Shown: positions 26,612 through 41,554 of the stretch, one piece after another
Position numbering within the stretch: position 1 is the stretch's first letter
Layout of the letters: every line of letters starts with the position of its first letter
NCBI GenBank assembly: GCA_013407085.1
Contig: JACCGJ010024111.1
Coordinates: 1-64,000, forward strand
DNA: 64,000 bases
Source of the DNA: Atriophallophorus winterbourni
Taxonomy: Eukaryota > Platyhelminthes > Trematoda > Plagiorchiida > Microphallidae
Direction: 5' to 3'
Notes under the pieces: model-generated
What the model was told of the DNA's origin: nothing
Seen by the model: only the letters and a program-made list of their open reading frames with translations
The model's database searches: none
Position numbers and translations under genes: made by a program

Positions 26612-28150
26612 CCCATCTCAGATTGATTCGATTAGTTTGTACATTTCAGACTGAAATATTGAGCATCGTTAGCTGTTATTGGTTCAAAATGATTGTAGCT
26701 TTTGGACTGAAATATTGGGCATTGTCAGCTTTGATTCGTTTGAACATTGTCTATCTGAGATTGGTTTAATACGTTTGTGATTTTTTGACTGGAATATTAA
26801 GCATTTTCAGCTCTGAGTGTCTCATCCATTAACAATCTAAGATTAGTTCAAAACGTTTGTAATTTTTGGACCAAAATATTTAGCATTGTCAGGTCCGATT
26901 GGTTCAAACATTTCCGATCTCAGATTGTTTTGAAACGTTTCTAGTTTTTAAAATAAAATATTAGGCATTGTAAGCTCTGAAGGCTTCAAACTTTGTCGAT
27001 CTCAGATTTATTTGGAACGTTTGTTGTTTTTAGGCTGAAATATTGATCATTCTCAGTTCTGATTAGTTGAACCATTTTTGACCTTAGATTTGTTCAAAAC
27101 CCACCTAATTTGTAGACTGAAATATTAGGCATTGTCAGCTCTAATTTATTTATTCATTGCCCATCTCAGATTGGTTGAAAACGTTAGTAGTTTTTGGAAT
27201 GAAAAATGTAGCATTGTCAGCTCTGATTGTTTCAAATATTGTCGATCTCTAATTGGTTTAAAACGTATGCAGATTTTGGACTGAAATATCAAGCACTGTT
27301 AGCTCTGATTTGTTCAAATATTATCGATCTCAGATTAGTTCAAAACGTTTGCAATTTTGGTTTGAAATATTAAGCATTGTCTGCTTTCATTGGTCCAAAC
27401 ATTGTCGATCTCAGATTAGTTCAAATCGTTCGTAGTTTCTAAACCGAACTATTGAGCATTGTGACCTCTGATTAATTCAAACTTAGCCCATCTCATATTG
27501 CTTCAAAAGGTTTTTAGTTTTTGGACTCAATTATTAGGCATTGTGAGCTCTGAGTCTTTCGAAGATTGTCGATCTCAGATTAATTAAGGACGTTTGTATA
27601 TTTCGGACTGAAACATTGAGCACTTTAACTCTTATTGGTTCAAAACGATTGTAGTTTTTGGACTTAAATATCTGGCATTGTCTGCTGTGATAAGTTTAAA
27701 CATTGTCGATCTCAGATTGATTTAAAACGTTTGTAGTTTTTTTCACTAAAATATTGAGCGTTTAAGCTCTGAGTGTTTCAAAAATTGTCGATCGCATAAT
27801 TGTTTAAAACTTTTTTGGTTTTTGAATTAAATTTCAAGCATGTTAGCTCTGATTGGTTCAAACTTTGTCGATCTTAAAGTAATTCAGAACGTTTGCAGAT
27901 TTTAGACTGAAATATTAAGCATTGTCAGCTCTAAATAGTTCAAACATTTCCACTCACAGATTGGTTCAACACGTTTGTAGTTTTTGGAACAAATTATGAG
28001 GCCTTGTCAGCTCTGATTAGTTTAAACTCTGTCGATCTCAGATTGCTTTGAATCGATTGTAGTTTTTTGACTAAAATATCAAGCATTTTTAGCTCTGAGT
28101 CTTTCAAGCAATAATGATCTCAGATTTGATCGAAACGTTTGTAGTATTAG
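26591..28150 (-). repeat. Inverted satellite block, copy 2, proximal part
   Basis: Minus-oriented monomers collinear with the start of the first minus block. The segment at about 27,240-27,540 is nearly identical to 20,710-21,010, including the rare variants GTCTGCTTTCATTGGTCC and TAAACCGAACTATTGAGC. Further right the match continues to other parts of the first minus block at changed spacing, as expected from gain and loss of whole monomers. Confidence 0.88.
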
Positions 28151-31100
28151 GACTGAAATATTAAGCATTGTCAGCTCTAATTGGTTCAGACATTGTTGAT
28201 CTCAGATTGATTTGTAACGTTTGTAGATTTTAGACTGGAATATTGCGCATCGTTAGCTCTGATTGGTTCAAACATTGTGGATCGCAGATTCGTGTAAAAA
28301 GATTGTAGTTTTTAAACTGAAATATAAGGCATTTTCAGCTCCAATATATTCAAAGATTGCCTATTTCAGATTGAATCAAATCGGTTGTAGTTTTTAAACT
28401 GTAATTTTAGGCATTGTCAGCTGTGATTGTTTAAAATATTGTCGATCTCAGATTAGTTCTAAACCAGTTTTTGGTATGAAATATTTAGCATTGTTAGCTC
28501 TGATTCGTTTAAAAAATTGTCGATCTCAGATTTGTGTAAAACATTTGCAGTTTTTGGTCTGAAATATTAGGCAGTGTCAGCTTCGATTTGTTTGAACATT
28601 GTCGATCTCAGTTTCGTTTAGAACGTTCGTAGTTTTTAAACTGAACTATTAAGCATTGTCAGCTCTGATTTGTTCAAACATTGTCCATCCCAGATTGATT
28701 CGAAACGTTTGTAGTTTCTACAACTAATATATTGGGCATTGTCAGCGCTGATTAATTTATACATAGTCGATCTCAGATTAGTTCAAAACGTTTGTAGTTT
28801 TTAGACAGGAATATTAAGCATTGTCAGCTCTAATTGGTTCGAACATTGCCGATCTCAGGTTGGTTTGTAACGTTTGTAGTTTTTGGACTGGAATATTAGG
28901 CTTTGCTAGCTCTGATTGATTCAAACATTGAAGATCGCAGATGTGTTCAAACCGTTTGTAGTTTTTAGACCGAAATATTTAGCAATGTCAGCTCTGTTTT
29001 TTTCTGAATATTGTCGATCTCAGATTGGTTTGAGACGTTTGTATATTTCGGTCTGATATATTGAGCACTGTTAGCTCTTATTGGTTCAAAACGATTGTAG
29101 ATTTCGGACTAAAATATTAGTCAGTGTCAGCTTTGATTTGTTTGAACATTGTCGATCTAAGATTCGTTAAGAACGTTCGTAGTTTTCAAACTGAACTATT
29201 GAGCATTGTCAGCTGTGATTGGTTCAAATATTGTTCATCTCAGATTGATTCAAAACGTTTGTAGTTTTTGGACTAAAATATTTAGCATTGTCAGCTCTGA
29301 TTGGTTCAAACATTTCCACTTTCAGAATGGTTCAACACGTTTTTACTTTTCGGATTGAAATATTGGGCATTGTCAGCGCTGATCAATTTAAACATTGTCG
29401 ATTTCAGATTCGTGTAAAACGTTTGCAGTTTACTGTCTGAAATATAAGGCATTGTCAGCTTTGATATGTTCGAACATTGTAGATCTCAGATTCGATTAGA
29501 ACGTTCGTAGTTTTTAAACTGAACTGTTGAGCATTGTCAGCTGTGATTGGTTAAAATATTGTTTATCTCAGATTGATTCAGAACGTTTGTAGTTTTTGTA
29601 CTTAAATATTTAGCATTGGCAGCTCTGATGGGTTCAAAGATTTTCACTTTCAGAATGGTTCAACACGTTTGTAGTTTTCGGACTAAAATATTGAGCATTG
29701 TCAGCGATGATTGATTTAAACATTGTCGATCTCAGATTAGTTCGAAACGTTTAGAGGTTTTAAACTGAAATATTAAGCTTAGTCAGCTCTAATTGGTTCA
29801 AACTTTGTCGATTTCAGATTGGTTTGTAACGTTTGTATTTTCTAGACTGAAATATTAGGCATTGTTAGCTCTGTTTGGTTCAAACATTGACGATAGCAGA
29901 TTCGTTCTAAACGTTCTCAGTTTTTGGACTGAAATATTAGGCATTGTCAGCTCTAATTTATTTAATTATTGCCCATCTCAGATTGATTCAAACCGTTTGT
30001 AGTTTTTGGACTGAAATTTCAGGCAATGTCAGCTCTGATTGTTTAAAATATTGTCGATCTCAGATTTGTTCAAAACGTTTGCAGATTTTGGACTGAAATA
30101 GTAAGCATTGTTAGCTCTATTTGGTCTAAACGATGTCGATAACAGAGCAGTTCGAAACGTTTGCAGTTTTTGGTCTGAAATATTTAGCATTGTTTCCTCT
30201 GATTCCTTTACACATTGTCGATCTAAGATTTGAGTTGAACGTTTGCAGTTTTTGGTCTGAAATATTAGGCAGTGTCAGCTTTGATTGCTTTGAACATATT
30301 CGATCTCCGATTCGTTTAGAACGTTTGTAGTTTTAGAACTGAACTATTAGGCATTGTCAGCTCTGATTGGTTCAAACATTGTCCATCTCAGATTGATTCT
30401 AAACGTTTGTAGTTTTTGTATTGGGCATCGTCAGCGCTGATTAATTTAGGCATTGTCGATCTTAGATTAGTTCATAACTTTTGTAGGTTTTGGACTGAAA
30501 TATTGAGCATTGTCACCTCTGATTGTTTCAAACTTTGTCGATTTCAGATTGGTTCAAAACGTTTGTAGTTTTTGGAGTGAAATATTATGCATTGTCAGAT
30601 AAGATTAATTCGAACATTGCTCATCTCAGATTGGTTAAAAGGTTTGTAGATTTGGACTGAAATATTCATCATTGTCAGCTCTGAATGGTTGAAAGATTGT
30701 CGATCTCAGATTCTTTCGAAACTTCTAGAGATTTCGGACAGAAATATTTAGCAATGTCACCTCTGATTGGTTTAAACATTGTCGATCTCAAATTGATGCA
30801 AAACGTTTGTAATTTTTAGACTCAAATATAAAGCACTGTCAGCTCTGATTGGTTCAAACATCGATTATCTCAGATTGATTTGAAAATTATGTAGTATTTA
30901 AACCTAAATATCTAGCATTGTCAGCTCTGATTGGTTCAAACAATGTCGATTTAAGATTAGTTCAAAACGTTTGTAGATTTTCAACTGACTTATTAGGCAT
31001 CATCAGCTCTGATTGGTTGACAATTGTTGCCGTTATTGGACCTCAATATTGGGCATTGTCAGCTCTGATTGATTTAAATATTGTCAATCTCCGTTTGGTT

Positions 31101-34100
31101 CAAAACTTCTGTAATTTTTGAACTGAAATGTGTGGCATTGGGAGCTCTGACTGGTTTAAAATGTTTGAATTTTTTGAACTTAAATTTCAAGCGTTATCGG
31201 CCTCGATTGATTCAATGATTGTCAATCTCATGTTGGTTCGAAACTTTTGTAGAATTTAGACTGAAATATTGAGCATTGTCAGCTCTGATTATTTCAAATA
31301 TTGTCAATCTCAGATATCAAGCATTGACAGCTCTGACTGATTTGAAGATTATCAATGTCAGATTGGTTCGAATCGTTTGTAGATTTTGGACTGAAATATT
31401 GAGCATTGTTAGCTCTGATTGGTTCACATATTTTCGATCTCACATTCGGTTAAAACGTTTGTATATTTTAGACTGAAATACTAAGCATTGTCAGCTCTGA
31501 ATAGTATAAACATTGTCGATTCCAGATTAGTTGGAAACTTTTGCAGATTCTCGACAGACATATTGAGCGCTGTCTACTCTGATTAGTTTAATATGTTTGT
31601 AGTTTCTGGACACAAATATTAAGCATTGTCAGCTCTGATTGATTCAAAGATTGTAAATGTCAGATTGGTTTAAAACGTTTGTAGATTTTGGACTGAAATA
31701 TTAGGCATTGTAAGCTCTGATTGCTTCAAACATTGATGATCTTAGATTCGTTCGAAACGTTTCTAATTTTTGGACTAGAATATTCAGCATTGTGAGCTCT
31801 GATTGGTTTAAACAATGTCGATCACAAATTAGTTTGAAACTTTTGTAGACTTTCGACTGAAATATTGTGCATTGTCTGCTCTGTTTGTTTCAAAATATTC
31901 GCAGTATTTGGACTTGAAAATTGAGCATTGTCAGCTTTGATTGTTTCAAAGATTGTGAATCTCAGATTGGTTCAAATCGTTTGCAGATATTGGACTAAAA
32001 TATTAAGCATTGTTAGCTCTAGTTGGTTGAAACATTGTCGATTTCAGATTGATTCAAAACGTTCGTAATTTTTAAACTCATATATATGGCATTGTTAGCT
32101 TTGATTAGTTTAAACATTGTACATCTCAGATTAGTTGAAAACGGTTGTAAATATTGATCTAAAAAATCAGACATTGTCAGCTTTGATTGATTCAAACATT
32201 GTCGATCTCAGATCGATTTAAAACGTTTGTAATTTTTTCACTGAAATATTCATCATCTTTTGCTCTGATTGGTTCAAACAATAACGACCTCAGATTGGTT
32301 CAATATGTTTGTAGTTTTTGAACTGAAATATTTAGCATTATCAGCGCTGATTGGTTCAAATATTGTCAATCTCAGTGTGGTTTGAAACGTTTGTAGATTT
32401 TGGACTGGACAATTATGGATTGTTAGCTTTAATTGGTTCAATCATTGTCGATCTCATATTCCTTCAGAACGTTTGTATTCTTCGGACTGAAATATTTAGC
32501 ATTGTCAGCTCTGACAAGTTCATCAATGTAGATCTCAGATAATTTCAAAACGATTGTAGACTTTCGACTAAGATATTGAGCATTGTCCGCTCTGATTGGT
32601 TCAAAATGTTTGTAGTTTATGGACTTAAATATTGAGCATTGTGAGCTCTGGTTGAGTTAAAGATTTTTAATCTTATATAAGTTCAAATCGTTTGCACAAT
32701 TTGGACTGACTTGATAAGCATTGTAAACTCTGATTGGTTCAAACATTTTCGATCTCTGATTGCTTTAAAACGTTTGTAATATTGAACTGAAATATTAAGC
32801 ATTGTCATCTCTGATTGGTTCAAATATTGCCAATCTAATACTGGTTCAAAACATTTGTAGTAGTTGGACTGAAATATTCAGCATTGTCAGCTCTGATTGG
32901 TTCAAAATGTTTGTAGTTTATGGACTTAAATATTGAGCATTGTCAGCTAGGATTGAGTTAAAGATTGTAAATCTCACATAAGTTCAAATCGTTTACAGAT
33001 TTTGCAGATTAAGCATTATTAGCTCTGATCGGTTCAAACATTGTCGATCTCTGATTGGTTCAGAACATTTGTAGTTATTGTTCTGAAATATTAAGCATTG
33101 TCATCTCTGATTGGTTCAAAATGTTTTTAGTTTTTAGACTTAAATATTAAGCATTTTCAGCTCTGATTGATTCAAAGATTAGTTTAAAATTTTAGGCATC
33201 GTCAGCTTTTATTGATTTAAATATTGTCGATCTCAGATCTCAACCGTCTGTAGATTTTGAATGAAATATTAGGCATTGTTATTAACAATTGGTTTGAACA
33301 CTGTCGATCTCAGATTCGTTTCAAACGTTCATAATTTATGAACTGAAATATTAAACATTGTCAGCTCTGATTGGTTCAAATATTGTCAATCTAAGAGTGG
33401 TTCAAAACCTTTGTAGTTGTTGGACTGAAATATTAATCATTGTCAGCTCTGATTGGTCCAAAATGTTTGTAGTTTTTCGACATAAATATTAATCATTGTC
33501 AGCTCCAAATAATTTAAAGGTTGTCAATGTCAGATTGGTTTGAAACGTTTGCAGATTTTGGACTGGAATATTAAGCATTTTCATCTCTGATTGGTTCAAA
33601 CATTGTCGATCTCATATTTTTCCAAAACGTTTGTATTCTTTGGCCTCAAATAGTAAGCATTGTCAGCTTTGATTGCTTTGAACATTGTCTTTCTCAGATT
33701 GGTTCAAATCGTTTGTGGACTAAAATATATGGCATTGTCAGCTCCGACAGGTTCGAACACTGTCGATGTCAGATTCGTTCTAAACGTTCGTAATTTATGA
33801 ACTGAAATACTAAGCATTGTCAGCTCTAATTGGTTTAAATATTGTCCATCTCATATCGGTCCAAAACGTTTTTTTAAATTTTGGTCTAGAATATTGAGCA
33901 TCGTCAGCTTCGATTGATTTAAACATTGTCGATCTCAGATTGACTCAAAACGTTTGTAGTTTTTTCACTGAAATATTTAGCATTTTAAGCTTTGTTTGGT
34001 TCAAATATTAACGATCTCAGATTGATTTAAAACGTTTGTAGGTTTTGGACTGAAATATCAAGCATTGTCAGCTTTTATTGGTTCAAATATTTTTAATCTC

Positions 34101-34255
34101 AGATTGATTGAAAACCTCCAGAGTTTTTAAACTGAAACATCAGGCACCGTCAGATCTGATTGGTTCAAAATGTTTGTAGTTTTTGGATTTAGATATTAAT
34201 CATTGTCAGCTCTGATTGATTTAGAGATTGTCAATGTCAGATTGATTCAAAACGT
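28151..34255 (-). repeat. 6.1-kb satellite segmental duplication, copy 1
   Basis: Minus-oriented satellite that recurs almost base for base immediately to the right. The offset is 6,118 bp at the left end (28,161 versus 34,279), 6,117 near 30,531, and 6,037 from about 30,712 onward. By eye there are a few dozen single-base differences across the whole length, so identity is near 99%, not computed. Copy 1 has two ordinary monomers at about 30,545-30,710 where copy 2 has one duplicated monomer. Confidence 0.92.
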
Positions 34256-37200
34256 TTGTAGTATTTTGGACTGAAATATTAAGCATTGTCAGCTCTAATT
34301 GGTTCAGACATTGTTGATCTCAGATTGATTTGTAACGTTTGTAGATTTTAGACTGGAATATTGCGCATCGTTAGCTCTGATTGGTTCAAACATTGTGGAT
34401 CGCAGATTCGTGTAAAAAGATTGTAGTTTTTAAACTGAAATATAAGGCATTTTCAGCTCCAATATATTCAAAGATTGCCTATTTCAGATTGAATCAAATC
34501 GGTTGTAGTTTTTAAACTGTAATTTTAGGCATTGTCAGCTGTGATTGTTTAAAATATTGTCGATCTCAGATTAGTTCTAAACCAGTTTTTGGTATGAAAT
34601 ATTTAGCATTGTTAGCTCTGATTCGTTTAAAAAATTGTCGATCTCAGATTTGTGTAAAACATTTGCAGTTTTTGGTCTGAAATATTAGGCAGTGTCAGCT
34701 TCGATTTGTTTGAACATTGTCGATCTCAGTTTCGTTTAGAACGTTCGTAGTTTTTAAACTGAACTATTAAGCATTGTCAGCTCTGATTTGTTCAAACATT
34801 GTCCATCCCAGATTGATTCGAAACGTTTGTAGTTTCTACAACTAATATATTGGGCATTGTCAGCGCTGATTAATTTATACATAGTCGATCTCAGATTAGT
34901 TCAAAACGTTTGTAGTTTTTAGACAGGAATATTAAGCATTGTCAGCTCTAATTGGTTCGAACATTGCCGATCTCAGGTTGGTTTGTAACGTTTGTAGTTT
35001 TTGGACTGGAATATTAGGCTTTGCTAGCTCTGATTGATTCAAACATTGAAGATCGCAGATGTGTTCAAACCGTTTGTAGTTTTTAGACCGAAATATTTAG
35101 CAATGTCAGCTCTGTTTTTTTCTGAATATTGTCGATCTCAGATTGGTTTGAGACGTTTGTATATTTCGGTCTGATATATTGAGCACTGTTAGCTCTTATT
35201 GGTTCAAAACGATTGTAGATTTCGGACTAAAATATTAGTCAGTGTCAGCTTTGATTTGTTTGAACATTGTCGATCTCAGATTCGTTAAGAAAGTTCGTAG
35301 TTTTCAAACTGAACTATTGAGCATTGTCAGCTCTGATTGGTTCAAATATTGTTCATCTCAGATTGATTTGAAACGTTTGTAGTTTTTGGACTAAAATATT
35401 TAGCATTGTCAGCTCTGATTGGTTCAAACATTTCCACTTTCAGAATGGTTCAACACGTTTTTACTTTTCGGATTGAAATATTGGGCATTGTCAGCGCTGA
35501 TCAATTTAAACATTGTCGATTTCAGATTCGTGTAAAACGTTTGCAGTTTTCTGTCTGAAATATAAGGCATTGTCAGCTTTGATATGTTCGAACATTGTAG
35601 ATCTCAGATTCGATTAGAACGTTCGTAGTTTTTAAACTGAACTGTTGAGCATTGTCAGCTGTGATTGATTAAAATATTGTTTATCTCAGATTGATTCAGA
35701 ACGTTTGTAGTTTTTGTACTTAAATATTTAGCCTTGGCAGCTCTGATGGGTTCAAAGATTTTCACTTTCAGAATGGTTCAACACGTTTGTAGTTTTTGGA
35801 CTAAAATATTGAGCATTGTCAGCGATGATTCATTTAAACATTGTCGATCTCAGATTAGTTCGAAACGTTTAGAGGTTTTAAACTGAAATATTAAGCTTAG
35901 TCAGCTCTAATTGGTTCAAACTTTGTCGATTTCAGATTGGTTTGTAACGTTTGTATTTTCTAGACTGAAATATTAGGCATTGTTAGCTCTGTTTGGTTCA
36001 AACATTGACGATAGCAGATTCGTTCTAAACGTTCTCAGTTTTTGGACTGAAATATTAGGCATTGTCAGCTCTAATTTATTTAATTATTGCCCATCTCAGA
36101 TTGATTCAAACCGTTTGTAGTTTTTGGACTGAAATTTCAGGCAATGTCAGCTCTGATTGTTTATAATATTGTCGATCTCAGATTTGTTCAAAACGTTTGC
36201 AGATTTTGGACTGAAATATTAAGCAATGTTAGCTCTATTTGGTCTAAACGATGTCGATATCAGAGCAGTTCGAAACGTTTGCAGTTTTTGGTCTGAAATA
36301 TTTAGCATTGTTTCCTCTGATTCCTTTACACATTGTCGATCTCAGATTTGAGTTGAACGTTTGCAGTTTTGGTCTGAAATATTAGGCAGTGTCAGCTTTG
36401 ATTGCTTTGAACATATTCGATTTCCGATTCGTTTAGAACGTTTGTTGTTTTAGAACTGAACTATTAAGCATTGTCAGCTCTGATTGGTTCAAACATTGTC
36501 CATCTCAGATTGATTCTAAACGTTTGTAGTTTTTGTATTGGGCATCGTCAGCGCTGATTAATTTAGGCATTGTCGATCTCAGATTAGTTCATAACTTTTG
36601 TAGGTTTTGGACTGAAATATTGAGCATTGTTACCTCTGATTGGTTCAAACTTTGTCGATTTCAGATTCTTTCGAAACTTCTAGAGATTTCGGACAGAAAT
36701 ATTTAGCATTGTCACCTCTGATTGGTTTAAACATTGTCGATCTCAGATTCTTTCGAAACTTCTAGAGATTTCGGACAGAAATATTTAGCATTGTCACCTC
36801 TGATTGGTTTAAACATTGTCGATCTCAAATTGATGCAAAACGTTTGTAATTTTTAGACTCAAATATAAAGCACTGTCAGCTCTGATTGGTTCAAACATCG
36901 ATTATCTCAGATTGATTTGAAAATTATGTAGTATTTAAACCTAAATATCTAGCATTGTCAGCTCTGATTGGTTCAAACAATGTCGATTTAAGATTAGTTC
37001 AAAACGTTTGTAGATTTTCAACTGACTTATTAGGCATCATCAGCTCTGATTGGTTGACAATTGTTGCCGTTATTGGACCTCAATATTGGGCATTGTCAGC
37101 TCTGATTGATTTAAATATTGTCAATCTCCGTTTGGTTCAAAACTTCTGTAATTTTTGAACTGAAATGTGTGGCATTGGGAGCTCTGACTGGTTTAAAATG

Positions 37201-40200
37201 TTTGAATTTTTTGAACCTAAATTTCAAGCGTTATCGGCCTCGATTGATTCAATGATTGTCAATCTCATGTTGGTTCGAAACTTTTGTAGAATTTAGACTG
37301 AAATATTGAGCATTGTCAGCTCTGATTATTTCAAATATTGTCAATCTCAGATATCAAGCATTGACAGCTCTGACTGATTTGAAGATTATCAATGTCAGAT
37401 TGGTTCGAATCGTTTGTAGATTTTGGACTGAAATATTGAGCATTGTTAGCTCTGATTGGTTCACATATTTTCGATCTCACATTCGGTTAAAACGTTTGTA
37501 TATTTTAGACTGAAATACTAAGCATTGTCAGCTCTGAATAGTATAAACATTGTCGATTCCAGATTAGTTGGAAACTTTTGCAGATTCTCGACAGACATAT
37601 TGAGCGCTGTCTACTCTGATTAGTTTAATATGTTTGTAGTTTCTGGACACAAATATTAAGCATTGTCAGCTCTGATTGATTCAAAGATTGTAAATGTCAG
37701 ATTGGTTTAAAACGTTTGTAGATTTTGGACTGAAATATTAAGCATTGTAAGCTCTGATTGCTTCAAACATTGATGATCTTAGATTCGTTCGAAACGTTTC
37801 TAATTTTTGAACTAGAATATTCAGCATTGTGAGCTCTGATTGGTTTAAACAATGTCGATCACAAATTAGTTTAAAACTTTTGTAGACTTCCGACTGAAAT
37901 ATTGTGCATTGTCTGCTCTGTTTGGTTCAAAATATTCGCAGTATTTGGACTTGAAAATTGAGCATTGTCAGCTTTGATTGTTTCAAAGATTGTGAATCTC
38001 AGATTGGTTCAAATCGTTTGCAGATATTGGACTAAAATATTAAGCATTGTTAGCTCTAGTTGGTTGAAACATTGTCGATTTCAGATTGATTCAAAACGTT
38101 CGTAATTTTTGAACTCAAATATATGGCATTGTTAGCTTTGATTAGTTTGAACATTGTACATCTCAGATTAGTTGAAAACGGTTGTAAATATTGATCTAAA
38201 AAATCAGACATTGTCAGCTTTGATTGATTCAAACATTGTCGATCTCAGATCGATTTAAAACGTTTGTAATTTTTTCACTGAAATATTCATCATCTTTTGC
38301 TCTGATTGGTTCAAACAATAACGACCTCAGATTGGTTCAATATGTTTGTAGTTTTTGAACTGAAATATTTAGCATTATCAGCGCTGATTGGTTCAAATAT
38401 TGTCAATCTCAGTGTGGTTTGAAACGTTTGTAGATTTTGGACTGGATAATTATGGATTGTTAGCTTTAATTGGTTCAATCATTGTCGATCTCATATTCCT
38501 TCAGAACGTTTGTATTCTTCGGACTGAAATATTTAGCATTGTCAGCTCTGACAAGTTCATCAATGTAGATCTCAGATAATTTCAAAACGATTGTAGACTT
38601 TCGACTAAGATATTGAGCATTGTCCGCTCTGATTGGTTCGAAATGTTTGTAGTTTATGGACTTAAATATTGAGCATTGTGAGCTCTGGTTGAGTTAAAGA
38701 TTTTTAATCTTATATAAGTTCAAATCGTTTGCACAATTTGGACTGACTTGATAAGCATTGTAAACTCTGATTGTTTCAAACATTTTCGATCTCTGATTGC
38801 TTTAAAACGTTTGTAATATTGAACTGAAATATTAAGCATTGTCATCTCTGATTGGTTCAAATATTGCCAATCTAATACTGGTTCAAAACATTTGTATTAG
38901 TTGGACTGAAATATTCAGCATTGTCAGCTCTGATTGGTTCAAAATGTTTGTAGTTTATGGACTTAAATATTGAGCATTGTCAGCTAGGATTGAGTTAAAG
39001 ATTGTAAATCTCACATAAGTTCAAATCGTTTACAGATTTTGCAGATTAAGCATTATTAGCTCTGATCGGTTCAAACATTGTCGATCTCTGATTGGTTCAG
39101 AACATTTGTAGTTATTGTTCTGAAATATTAAGCATTGTCATCTCTGATTGGTTCAAAATGTTTTTAGTTTTTAGACTTAAATATTAAGCATTTTCAGCTC
39201 TGATTGATTCAAAGATTAGTTTAAAATTTTAGGCATCGTCAGCTTTTATTGATTTAAATATTGTCGATCTCAGATCTCAACCGTCTGTAGATTTTGAATG
39301 AAATATTAGGCATTGTTATTAACAATTGGTTTGAACACTGTCGATCTCAGATTCGTTTCAAACGTTCATAATTTATGAACTGAAATATTAAACATTGTCA
39401 GCTCTGATTGGTTCAAATATTGTCAATCTAAGAGTGGTTCAAAACCTTTGTAGTTGTTGGACTGAAATATTAATCATTGTCAGCTCTGATTGGTCCAAAA
39501 TGTTTGTAGTTTTTCGACATAAATATTAATCATTGTCAGCTCCAAATAATTTAAAGGTTGTCAATGTCAGATTGGTTTGAAACGTTTGCAGATTTTGGAC
39601 TGGAATATTAAGCATTTTCATCTCTGATTGGTTCAAACATTGTCGATCTCATATTTTTCCAAAACGTTTGTATTCTTTGGCCTCAAATAGTAAGCATTGT
39701 CAGCTTTGATTGCTTTGAACATTGTCTTTCTCAGATTGGTTCAAATCGTTTGTGGACTAAAATATATGGCATTGTCAGCTCCGACAGGTTCGAACACTGT
39801 CGATGTCAGATTCGTTCTAAACGTTCGTAATTTATGAACTGAAATACTAAGCATTGTCAGCTCTAATTGGTTTAAATATTGTCCATCTCATATCGGTCCA
39901 AAACGTTTTTTTAAATTTTGGTCTAAAATATTGAGCATCGTCAGCTTCGATTGATTTAAACATTGTCGATCTCAGATTGACTCAAAACGTTTGTAGTTTT
40001 TTCACTGAAATATTTAGCATTTTAAGCTTTGTTTGGTTCAAATATTAACGATCTCAGATTGATTTAAAACGTTTGTAGGTTTTGGACTGAAATATCAAGC
40101 ATTGTCAGCTTTTATTGGTTCAAATATTTTTAATCTCAGATTGATTGAAAACCTCCAGAGTTTTTAAACTGAAACATCAGGCACCGTCAGATCTGATTGG

Positions 40201-40290
40201 TTCAAAATGTTTGTAGTTTTTGGATTTAGATATTAATCATTGTCAGCTCTGATTGATTTAGAGATTGTCAATGTCAGATTGATTCAAAAC
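34256..40290 (-). repeat. 6.1-kb satellite segmental duplication, copy 2
   Basis: Tandem copy of the preceding segment. The joint lies in GATTCAAAACGTTTGTAGTA near 34,255, where the end of copy 1 runs into its own beginning. The right end is near 40,290, where the text after GATTGATTCAAAAC diverges. The CTTTCGAAACTTCTAGAGAT monomer is present twice in a row here (about 36,668 and 36,750) but once in copy 1. This 82-bp duplication and the missing neighbouring monomers account for the ~80-bp change in offset. Confidence 0.92.
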
Positions 40291-41554
40291 TTTAGTAGAT
40301 TTTGAACTGAAATAATAAGCATTTGTATCTCTGATTGGTTCAAACATTGTCGATCTCATATTCGTTAAAAACGTTTGTATTCTTTGGCCTGAAATATTTA
40401 GCTTTGTCAGCTCTGGCAAGTTTATTAATGTCGATCTCGTATTAGTTCAAAAGGATTGTAGACATTCGACTGAAATATTGAAAATTGTCAAATATGATTG
40501 AGTCACAATGTTTTTGATTTATTCACTTAAATATTGAGCATTGTCAGCTCTGATTAAGTTGAAGATGTTCAATTTCAGCTGTGTTCAAAAAGTATGTAGA
40601 TTTTGAACTGAAATATTAAGCAATTACAGCTCTGATTGGTTCAAACATTGTCTATCGCAGATTCGTTCAAAACGTTTGTATTTTATGAACTGAATTAGTA
40701 AGCATTGTTAGCTCTTGTTGCTTCAAACAATTCAATCTCAGATTCGTTCCAAAGGTTTGTAATTTATGAACTGAAATATTAAGCATTGTCGGCTCTGATT
40801 GGTTCAAATCCTTTGTAGTTTCCGGACTGAAATATTAAACACTGTCAGCTCTGATTGGTTCAGAATGTTTGTAGTTTCTAGACTTAATTATTGAAATTGT
40901 CAGTTCCGATTGATTCAAAGATTGTTATTCTCAAATTGGTTCGAAACGTTTCAAGATTTTAAACTGGAATAATGAGGATTGTTAGCTATGATTGGTTCAA
41001 ACTTTCTCGATCGCTGATCCGTTCAAAACTTTTGTAATTTGTGAATCGAAATATTAAGCATTGTCAGCTGTGATTGGCTCAAACATTGTCCATCTCGGAT
41101 TGGTTTGAAATGTTTGTAAATTTTGGTCTCAAATATTGAGCGTCGTCAGCTTCAAATGATTTAAACATTGTCGATCTCATATTCGTCAAAAACATTTGTA
41201 TTTTTTGAACTGAAATATTAGGCATTGTCAGCTCTGACAAGTTTAAACAATGTCTATCTCAGATTTGTTCGGAACGATTGTAGACTTTCTACTAAAATAT
41301 TGAGCGTTTTGCAGCTATGAATGGTTCGAAATGTTCGTAGTTTATAAACTGAAATATCAAGCATTGTCAGCTTTGATTCGGCTAAAGATTGTCAATCTCA
41401 GATTGGTTTAAAACGATTGTAGATTTTCGACTAAAATATTAGGCATTGTCAGCTGTGATTGATTTAAAGATTGTCAATTTAAGATTGGTTAGAAACGTTT
41501 GTAGATTTCGGACTGAAATATTGGGCATTGTTAGCTCTGATTGGTTCAGACATT

